Below are positions 55,999-64,000 of a stretch of DNA of 64,000 bases, piece by piece. The notes below the pieces were generated by a model. That model did not search any database. It was not told the DNA's origin and saw nothing but the letters and a program-made list of their open reading frames with translations. This stretch comes from Vitrella brassicaformis (taxonomy: Eukaryota > Sar > Vitrellaceae), in contig CDMY01000850.1 in assembly GCA_001179505.1 (NCBI GenBank), positions 78,341 to 142,340 on the forward strand, given 5' to 3'. Positions within the stretch are counted from its first letter, which is position 1. Every line of letters starts with the position of its first letter. The position numbers were made by a program, and so were the translations under genes.

Positions 55999-57160
55999 TG
56001 ACTTTCGTGTGCGGTGTGCCCTCCGTGTTGCCTACAATGAATCGGTGAGGGTCGCCCAGGATCTTCTCCGCCTTGAGCAACTGCGCAGGCACCTGGCAAA
56101 GGAACAGCGTCGCAGACCGGAATTGAGGGAAAGGACAGCTCAAGGCCAGCCAATGAGCTGACCTGTTTCCTGATTTCCCGGATGCACTTGAGGTCTGGGG
56201 ATGATGCAGCAGCGACGGGCATGGGTGGCGTGGGGTCAGCCTCTCCCTCGCCCTCCGTCGAGCTGAGGTTGTCATCGTCATCGCCACTGTCATCGTCCTC
56301 ATCAGATGAGACCGAGCCGCCATCTGCTGCTGCTGGTGGTGAGTCGGAATCTGGAGCCGATGCTCGCTGCCAGTAGATGCCGTGTTTCCCCATCGGCCAC
56401 TCGCCACACCGACCCACCAACTCCCCCTCCAGCTTCAGACGCTCATCGCGCATCTTCTCCAACTTCGTGCTGCACACATCACAAACACCAAACAAGCACA
56501 AACGACGAACATGATGGGTGGATGACGTGTCGATCTGTCGTGTGCCCGAGCTGTCTGTGTAGGTGCGCACATACATGAGTTTCTCGTTGTATTTCCGTTC
56601 AATCCGCCAGCAGGATGCAGGGGCCGGCTGTTCTGCGAGGGTGAAGGTCTTGGTTATCAGCTCCTTGTGCTCGACGAGGGCCTTGATGCCCCCCCGCAGA
56701 GTGGCCATGCCGCACTTGAGCTGCAGAGGCACAGAGGGAAGCGGAGGGGGCTCAGGCTCCTGCATGACAAACACACATTAGGATGTTTGTCTGCGGTCGG
56801 CTGCGCGGTGAGTGCATTCTCAGTGACCCACCCAGATGGAGGGCAGGAAATTGACGATTTGGTCCAGTTGGTTGATGTGCCCCGTCAGCTGCACACGCAC
56901 ACGCACACACCCATCCATCCATCCACCCACCCGTATCCCTCCCTCCGCACTCCATCACTCCCCAATTGTCACTCCCTCACTCACCTGCGCCTCGAGCGTC
57001 GGCAGCTGTGCCTTTACCCGCCGCAGCTGCTCATAGATATCACGCAGCTCCTGTCGCCCGCCGCCCTGCATAACGCAAACAACCGATGCATGATGAGTCA
57101 AGCATTCAGGAGAGCATGCTGGCATCACAACCCATCCACTCGCTGTACCTGTCCCTCCAT
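53237..57160 (-). CDS. F-box-like repeat protein with N-terminal coiled coil, about 940 aa
   Basis: The start is ATG 57160 (MEGQ); about 16 exons; stop 53237-53239. Coiled coil at the N-terminus (ELRDIYEQLRRVKAQLPTLE, then LTGHINQLDQIVNFLPSIW), then a long acidic linker (SSDEDDDSGDDDDN). Two adjacent segments share one pattern: LDGLPQSVVSGVLVGFLEAA followed by DVAKTSLTN, and LDGLPAGLFVQGIAAFFSTK followed by EAARLCRVSRDL. The second fits an F-box. Downstream are leucine-rich-like strands (LLTLHLDSSCSEAIQHII; NLTELKLQVGCIQ; LEKVVIESSSLEAV). F-box proteins select targets for SCF ubiquitin ligases, a tentative role. An intron of about 47 bases near 53720-53770 (donor GTGACGG, acceptor GAGCAG) is needed for frame. 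Confidence 0.6.
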
Positions 57161-57396
57161 CTTGCTCGAGACCGACAGCAGAGAGAGCCATTGTCTACCC
57201 CCTCACTCCAACGACCCCCGCGAGCCCAAAACCCCACAAACCCTAAGCCCCAAACCCTGAACCCAGAAAGCCCGCCGCCACAGCAATTGTCCGGTGTCTT
57301 CATCTTCCGCGTTCTCCTTCCTCGCCCGCTACGTTTGTCGCGCATCAGCTAATCTGTCCGTGTGTCTGTCTGTCTGTCTGTCTGTCTGTCGGCAAG
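57161..57396. promoter_or_regulatory. Divergent promoter of the F-box-like gene and RPB9, with telo-box-like repeats
   Basis: AAACCCTAA at 57238-57246 and AAACCCTGAACCC from 57252, within a run of CCCxAAA-type units (57227-57264) that resembles degenerate telomere repeat. A (TGTC)n tract at about 57363-57390 sits just before the RPB9 start. Confidence 0.5.
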
Positions 57397-57845
57397 ATGA
57401 GTGGGATGAAGTTTTGCTCCGAGTGCCGCAACCTGCTGGATCCCGAGGAGGATAAGGAGCGGCGGCAGCTGGTCTTCAGGTGCAAGCGGTGCAACATCAA
57501 GGAGGCCACCGACCCAGACAGCGCCGCGGAGAACACTATCGAGCGGCGCAACATCAACTACGAGTCCAAGGAGGAGGTCTTCATCCGAAGAGAGATCGTT
57601 GAGGACAACACACTCAGCAGAACCAAAGACCACGAGTGCCCAAAATGCAGGTGGGTGGATGAGACGAACATCCAACATGCTGCGCACAGGGAGAGAGATG
57701 GCTTTTGCGTGTGTGTGTATGTGTGTGGTTCAGGTATCGAGGAGCGGTGTTCTTTCAGCTGCCCGAGAAGAGCACCGACCAGGCCATGACGCTGGTCTTT
57801 GTGTGCGAGAACTGCGGACACTGGGTCAGGGGGGGCAGGGACTGA
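57397..57845 (+). CDS. RPB9: RNA polymerase II subunit RPB9, 121 aa
   Basis: Small zinc-ribbon subunit on the jaw of Pol II, involved in start-site choice, elongation and proofreading. Exons 57397-57650 and 57734-57845 join within an arginine codon and give 121 residues, the normal family length. Ribbon 1: KFCSECRNLLDPEEDKERRQ with CxxC, then FRCKRCN with the second CxxC. Ribbon 2: HECPKCR at the exon junction, YRGAVFFQLPEKSTDQAMTL, then FVCENCGHW. All eight zinc-binding cysteines are present. Confidence 0.95.
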
Positions 57846-58298
57846 CTGACCAATTGCGATTGACTGACTGACTGTCTGATTGACCGAGAGTGACTGACTG
57901 GTTGACCTATTTGTCAGAATCACGAGGTAGCTTTTATCCGATAAGCACCGTTCAAGTGGTTTTTCCGTGGCGTGGCGTGTCATGCGACATGATGAGATTA
58001 GACCATCAGTGATCGATCGGTTGATTCATCACGCGAACACTGAACGTCCCAGACAGACAGACACTCACATTGATTGAGTTCTGTTCTGATGATGAATCAC
58101 GCACGTCATGTCATGCAGAGAAGCAGACACACGCACATCACATCCAGCTACGCTAAGCTGCGTCGCATGAGCACAGTGCATTCAGACCCGATAGTGCGTG
58201 TTGCCCACCTGCAGGCGGGCATACAACACACAGTCACATTTTGCCGTGATCCTTCGTTGCTCCTGTACCTTGTTGCAAGTATCACATCATGCCTTCCG
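57846..58298. other. Convergent intergenic region, no gene seen
   Basis: About 450 bases with GACTGACT-type repeats near 57842-57900. Nothing coding supported. Confidence 0.6.
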
Positions 58299-61200
58299 TC
58301 ATCCGTCCGAGTCGTCGTCCCTGTGGCGAGACTTCTTGTGCTTCCGCCGCCGACCGCGGCGGTCGTCCTCCTCTTCATCCTGTGGTCCAAACCATAGCCA
58401 GAAATGTCAGTACTCGGGCTTTACAGTGGGTGGTTGTCTCTGGTGTGTGTGTGTGTGCAGGTACCTCTGACGCGTCGCCCTTGTCCCGTCTGCGCTTCTT
58501 GTCCTTTCGCTTCTTGTGCCGACGGTGACCCCTGCACCGCACCCATCACACACACGTGAGAGGACAGACAGATGTGTGTGGACTGGCAGTGAGTGTGTGT
58601 TTACTCATCGGAGTCTGAATCGTCGTCTCGTTCTCTCCTCACCTGCACACACACAGCGAGAGAAACACAAACAGTCAGTCACTGCGGAAGCGACCACACA
58701 TAGACGAGAGAGCAACACGGTAAGGAGAGCAGAGCAGAACAGGTATGAAGGGGCATGACGCATCGCATCAGTGAGTGAGTGATCCATTGGTCCGTGCACT
58801 TGTTTGCTTGCGGGTCAGATTTTGATGCTAAGATCGGTGCCTCGATCGTGGCCAAACGGCCGCCCACAAACATGATAGCCATGAGGGATACGGGATGTAC
58901 AGATATGCATCTCTCTGCCCACTCTGTCTGCCTGACCCTCGCTCTCCCGTCCACCACTTGCTTTACCTGTACCACGTTTCGGTTTCGTGGGCCAGCCACA
59001 CGACATTCGCTACCACTGCCGCCCCGCCCCCTCACGCCACGCACACACAGGTAGGTGTCATGCACCCCCCCTCTCGTCCCCTGCCCACCTTGTCTCGGTC
59101 TCTGTCCCTCATGTCGACATCGTCGTCATGCCCACCGTGCCTCTGCTGCTGCCCCTTGCCGTCATCCTTACTGCTGCCGCTCATGGCCGTCATGCGATGA
59201 TGGTCCGCGTCGCCACCGCCCTCCCTGTGTGTGCAGTAGTATAAGAATGCGTCGCGCCGGATGCGGTCGTCGGGCACCATCTCGATGGCGACCTCGAACT
59301 GACCCTGCTTCTTCAGCACAGACATGGCGGCGTCATACGAGATGTCAGTCTGAACGGAAAAAGACGTCTCGTGTGTGCGATGTGTGTGTGGTCCTCTTCA
59401 GTCTTCACACCCACCGGGACGTCACACTCGTCCAGAAGCTCGGCGAAGCGTCTGCGGATCTTCTTGACCTCTTTCTCCGCATGGCGGGCCCTGAGGAGCG
59501 GATAAGGGCAGCAGGGAGGACACGGAGTTTTGTGTGTGTGTGTGTGTGTGTATGTGTGTGGTTGTTCGGCTCACTCGTCTTTGGTTTTGCGCAGGAGAGA
59601 CTCGTAGATGAGTTTGGCGTTGACGGCCGACACACCCTTGAAGTCGTCGTGGTCCGCACACTCCTCGTGAAACCTGATGAATCGACCGACCCGTGGTGGG
59701 TGTGTACCTGCATGTGCTCTGTGTTGTGCTTACGTTTTCCAGTCGGTGTCGGCTTTGATTTTGAGTTGGGCATCTTCGAGTATCTTGATGACGATGTCCT
59801 TCTGGTCCTGATACTCCTCCTGCGAAACGATGCACACACGCAGAGGGAGACAGGTATACAGCTGGGCTGTTTCATTGCTTCCTCTATCTGCTGGCTTGGC
59901 TTCTTCTGACGGTGAGGTCTTCAAGCTTGTCTTCAAACAGGTCGCGAGGCGTCGAGCCGCCCTGACCGAGCTGATACCAAGTTGCAGCAGGGAGAGAGAT
60001 GGTGTGGGTGTCCTTCCCTTGGACCGTCTCCCTTGTCCCACCTCCCACCTACCCTACCATGTTTCTGTATCGCTCGTCGTCCTTGATGGTGGGCATGAAG
60101 TCCTGCCACAGCGTCTTGGCGTTGATGTTGTTCCGAACCACCGACTCCTGAACATACAATACACAAACACCACACCCAACATGCAGACGCCCTCTCTCTC
60201 CCTCCCTCCCCGCCTCCGCCCCACCCCACCTCATCCCACCTCGAGCAGCTGGTTGAATGCGTCCCTGTTCTTCCTCTCCGTCCTGTATGTCTTCTTGCGT
60301 TTCTCCTCGTCGGCCTTTCTGTCGTCGGCGGCCACCCAATCGCGCCAGGCGAAGAGTGCGTCGACCTTGTCGAGCCACTTGAAGTCACAGTCGTCCTTCA
60401 TCAGCTCAACCACGTCGCGCCAGCGGGTGTCGGCCGTCAGGGTGGGGTGCAGGGAGAATTTCGATTGCACCTGAGCAGACAGGGGAGAGAGGGGGCACAA
60501 GTCATGTCATGTGTAGTGTATGGTGGTTGGTGAGCTGGGTGGTTCTGTGTGTGTAGGTTAGGGAGGGGATTGAGGGGTGTGGTGTGTGTTAGTGGTACCT
60601 TTTCCACGTATTCTTGCCGCTTTGCTCGTCGCTCCTCCCGCTCGGTGCGCTCGTGCTCCTCCATGAAATCCTGAACACACACACGACAGACGGACAGAGA
60701 GACGGACAGAGAGAGAGAGATGGCCACAGAATCACGAAGACGTTGTCAGAGGTAAGTGCGAGCGCAGTGCAGTGCATGTGTGGGTCGAGTCGGGTCGGTC
60801 GGCGGATCAGTGCGAAAGACTAATAATATAATGTGTGGATCGGCTCAGCCAGTGCCCGCAGGCCTGTCTCGATCAACCAATCCTAGGGATACGCTCATCC
60901 CACAGCCGCCTCCCTATCTCTGTCTGCCTCCCCATCCATCCCTGTTTTGCCTTGTGTCTTGCTGACTGACTGACCTGGAATGCGTCATCCCGCTCGTTCT
61001 CCTCGGTGTAGCGCCACCAATCGGACTGGAAATACATCTCGGCGAAGTCCCTGCACACACACACACACACACGGAAGCACATCCAACCGTGGATTCACTC
61101 ACAGGCGGGTGTGTCTGTCTGTCTGTCTGCACGTTGTCTGCGCGTGTGTGTGTGTCTCCTGCAGCCGACCTGTATCGGTTGGTTCCCTTGGTCTGCGGCC

Positions 61201-63014
61201 ATTTCTTGATCTCCTCCAGCAGCGTCACGCGCGCCTGAATGAACAAGTGGAAGCCGCACACATGCATACCTCCAGTCACGTGTGTGTGTGTGTGTGTTTG
61301 TGCGCAGAGCAGGGGTTGGGCGCTACCTGTTTTCGTTTCTCCCTCTCGAGCTCCTTGGCCCGCTTCTGCGCCTGGCTGAGGTACTCGGCGAACATCTGCC
61401 GCTTCTCACCGGTCGTCAGCTTGGAAAACTGCTTCCGAACCCTGATGTATAGGACATAGGCCAAGGTAGGGGGAGTTCGACATGCATCGAGCGTCTGTCT
61501 GTGGCCTCCCCTCCCCTCTCCCTTCCCTCACCGTTTGTCGTTTTGCAGCAGCTTCGACGCCTCCTCCCATTTCCATCTGTTCGTCACACCCTTGGAGGTG
61601 AACAACTCCTGCACCACACCCACAAACCAACAGGGGCAACCGACCAATTCAGTGCACACCACAGCCTCCCTCCCAGCCAGCACAGCAGTTCTAATGGTCT
61701 TGCTGTACCGTACCATGAGCGGCTCCCTGGCCTCCTTGGCGTCTCTGTATATCACCAGCCCCTCATCGTCGCTCTCCTCCTCCTGCTGGGGCGGCTGCTG
61801 CGATGCCGATGGTGCGACCATGATGACATCGCCCCTGTCGTCGTCCCTCTGCTGCTGTGCGATGCCGTTGACCGACGATGAGGGCGGGGGGGAGGGGGAG
61901 GGCGATGCCGACGGCGGACGGGCCTTTGGCAGGGATGGGGGCAGCTCGGCGTTTGGGTTCTCTTTGAGGAGTTTGAGCTCTGGGGGCATCTGCCAGAGGC
62001 TCTGCTTGGTCAACGTGTTGTAGTAGTACGTGCGACCGTTGGCTGCTGTGTACTCCTGCACACATGCAGGACACGACACGACACTCGCATGACTCGTGGG
62101 ACTACGTGACGTGTGCGTGTGGCCTGACTGACTGATTGCCTACCCGCCAGGCTGTTTTCTTCATGAGCAGCCGCTCCTGTGCCGTGAGCATCTCCTCAGG
62201 CTTGTCCCAGCGAGACTGCTTCGTCTGATCAATGACACACACACAGATGTTTGTCATACGTGCAGCATAGCATCGTCTGTCTCCCTTTCTCTCGGGGTGG
62301 GTGGTTATGGTACTTACTTTGGTGTTGTGGTAGTACTTGCGCCCATCAGCTGCCGTGTGCTCCTTCCAGCCATGATCTGGACGCATTGAATGCATTCCCA
62401 CACACACACATTTAAAATAACTGACCACCCATCCCTCCGTCCATCCATCCAGCTAGCCCCCCCCCCCAAACTCTCTCTCACCTGGCTCCTCTTCCCCTTC
62501 CTCCTTCTTGATCACAACTGGTGCGGCCGGCTGCTGGGACTGAGCACCCTGAATGGTGGTGCTCGCGCCTGCAGCGCCGGTCTGCGCCACCGCCACATTG
62601 GGCGACGGCTGCTGCTGCTGTTGTTGCGCCGCAGTAGCTGTGGCGGCAGGCTGTTGTGTTGGCGGTGTCATGCCGGGGGGCGCTGCCATGAAGGGCGGCA
62701 TCATGGGCGGCACAGCCATGCCAGGAAAACCCATACCAGGGTACATGCCTGCAGGCAGGCAGGCAGGCAGGCAGGCAGGTAGGCAGGCAGCAGAGAGAGA
62801 GAGAGAGGGGAGGGACTTGCTGTGTGCTGCCATGTGGGTGTGGGTGTGGGTGAGTGTGAGTGTGAGTCGTCCTTACCCATCATCATGCCAGGGAAAGGCG
62901 GACGCGCACCTGAGAACAAACAAGAGAAACACCGACAGGGCGGCAGTGGTGATGTGCTGATTGATCTCTCATCCTTTCATGCCGTGGATCCTCACCTGGC
63001 GCGTTGCTCGCCAT
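58299..63014 (-). CDS. PRP40: Pre-mRNA-processing factor PRP40 (WW and FF domains), about 750 aa
   Basis: U1 snRNP-associated factor bridging the 5' splice site and branch-point proteins, also binding the Pol II tail. The start is at 63014 (MASNAPG), about 20 exons, stop 58299-58301. A Pro/Met/Gly-rich and Gln-rich N-terminus precedes two WW domains: GWKEHTAADGRKYYHNTK joined across an intron to TKQSRWDKPEEM, and EYTAANGRTYYYNTLTKQ ending SLWQMPPEL. Several FF domains follow: FTSKGVTNRWKWEEASKLL, ARVTLLEEIKKWPQTKGTNR, FSLHPTLTADTRWRDVVELM with ALFAWRDWV, and INAKTLWQDFMPTI. The C-terminus is a basic, RD/KKR-rich tail. Domain order and spacing match yeast and human PRP40. Introns inside the WW and FF domains are all frame-consistent where checked. 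Confidence 0.92.
62750..62790. repeat. (GGCA)n microsatellite
   Basis: About nine GGCA units, one varied to GGTA, in an intron of PRP40. Confidence 0.9.
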
Positions 63015-63263
63015 CGATGTCACTCGCGATCCTCACCTTATCGCCTCTGCGGCACACCAACAGCGTCACAAGTCTACTCAGGAGGCACCCACTGCCCCCT
63101 TTCCCCTTCCTCTCTTCTTTTGCGAGCTCACCACCTTCGTGAGCTTGCGTTTGTTTGGTGACGTTAGCGACGCAAAAAGGACATCAGCTAGCCAGGTGTG
63201 CACGTCAAGTCAACGTTCTGCCGAACGACCTGACCGTCGACCCCTCCCTACACAGCAAGCAAG
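63015..63263. promoter_or_regulatory. Divergent promoter of PRP40 and RAMP4
   Basis: 249 bases between opposed starts. TGCGAGCTCA at 63121-63130 matches the element of the other divergent gaps, with GTGAGCTTGCG close by. Confidence 0.5.
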
Positions 63264-63815
63264 ATGGTAAGCACGGAGAGAGCCACGTGGGGAGCTAGAG
63301 AGGGAAGCGAGGGAAGAGCTGAGGTGTAGGGAAAAGGAGGAGCCTGGAAGCGCTCACTCAGTGTCCCTGTTCAAAGAGAGGCAGCGCTTTGTGTGTTAGA
63401 ATATCGTGTTGAGGCGTGAACGTGACGCGAAAGCACTTGACAGGCCACCCGCACTGTACTGTGACGTGTGTGTGTTGTGTGTGTGTTGTGTGATGTATGT
63501 CAGCCGGCTCCCCGCAAGCAGCAGCTCAAGTCCTCTCAGTTCGAGAAGAACATCAGCAAGCGCGGCATGGTGCCGACGAGCAAGGACAAGAAGAACAGGT
63601 TCGCCGTCGGACCTGCCGTCCTCGCCGTCTTCCTTTTCGTCGTCGTCGGATCGGGTACGTCACGTGCCTATAGATAGATAGCTACACCACACCACACCAG
63701 CCGACACACGTGACCGTGTTTTTTCTGCTTGCGTGTGCCTGTGTTGTGACCCGTGTCGTGTTGTGCAGCCGTCCTGCAGATCATCGCATCGGCAACGAGG
63801 AACCAGGTGTTCTGA
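63264..63815 (+). CDS. SERP1: RAMP4/SERP1 (stress-associated ER protein), 66 aa
   Basis: Small tail-anchored protein bound to the Sec61 translocon that stabilises new membrane proteins during ER stress. Exon 1 contributes only the start codon (63264-63266, then GTAAGC). Exon 2 is 63504-63654 and exon 3 is 63769-63815; the total is 67 codons with the stop. The conserved SQFEKNISKRGMVP block is followed by one hydrophobic anchor VGPAVLAVFLFVVVGSAVLQ and a short lumenal end. Length and layout match the family. Without splicing, the two coding exons have no suitable start. Confidence 0.92.
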
Positions 63816-64000
63816 GCCACCGTGATGGCCGTCGTGTGGATAGAGAGGATGCTCTAGCACAGCGACGGCGATTTTTACTTAACGATGAATGAAGGGCTTT
63901 AGATAGAGGTGTGTGAGTGGACAGGACGGGTGGGGTGATGTGCTGTGCAGGGGGAGGAGGGAGTGGGCGCAGGGCAGGGCAGGGTACCTAATGCGTACCC
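63816..64000. other. 3' flank of RAMP4 to window end
   Basis: G/T-rich sequence with GGGCA repeats near 63968-63984. Nothing coding seen. Confidence 0.6.

Overview
This is an intron-rich, GC-rich window of eukaryotic nuclear DNA with two 300-base runs of N. Nearly every gene is split by short introns (mostly GT-AG, about 45 to 350 bases), and introns and intergenic stretches are full of (CATC)n, (TGTC)n, (CA/GT)n and (CT)n microsatellites. The gene set is that of a flagellated protist: BBSome subunit BBS8, a kinesin-3, RNA polymerase II subunit RPB9, spliceosomal PRP40, ER protein RAMP4 and a NELF-C/D-like factor. Genome style and content recall a chromerid alveolate such as Vitrella brassicaformis; that assignment is inference, not something the sequence proves.

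Layout. 1-1465 (-) BBS8/TTC8, 3' end outside; 1604-3553 (+) coiled-coil protein; 4668-6944 (-) unknown; 7189-8017 (+) DTW-domain tRNA-modifying enzyme; 8119-8724 (-) four-helix membrane protein; 9001-9165 (+) truncated copy of the 5' end of the IQ-motif gene; 9723-11604 (-) frameshifted member of a two-copy family; 11825-14390 (+) IQ-motif protein; 15829-17290 (-) AK-rich basic protein ending in a ubiquitin-like fold; 17430-19485 (+) coiled-coil protein; 19675-22405 (-) Pro/Ser-rich protein; 22583-26099 (+) Nudix-like protein; 27186-29934 (+) secreted arylsulfotransferase; 32069-34828 (-) serine carboxypeptidase; 35175-40308 (+) kinesin-3 ending in a CaaX box; 41015-43570 (-) DUF3179 membrane protein; 43632-45064 (+) second copy of the two-copy family; 45419-50934 (-) NELF-C/D-like protein; 51250-52790 (+) unknown; 53237-57160 (-) F-box-like repeat protein; 57397-57845 (+) RPB9; 58299-63014 (-) PRP40; 63264-63815 (+) RAMP4/SERP1.

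The dominant organisation is strict strand alternation: almost all genes form head-to-head pairs with start codons only 60 to 350 bases apart. Six of these divergent gaps carry a GCGAGCT core, and two of the six share a longer bipartite element. Two gaps carry telo-box-like AAACCCTA motifs. The genes are mostly unrelated housekeeping functions, so the pairing looks like shared promoter use rather than pathway clustering.

I found no CRISPR array, rRNA, convincing tRNA, transposase or viral gene. The most unusual candidates are the shared divergent-promoter element, the prenylatable kinesin-3, the AK-rich/ubiquitin-like fusion, the NELF-C/D-like protein with a large acidic insert, and the locus at 8.9-11.95 kb where a frameshifted paralogue lies between duplicated copies of another gene's promoter and first codons.
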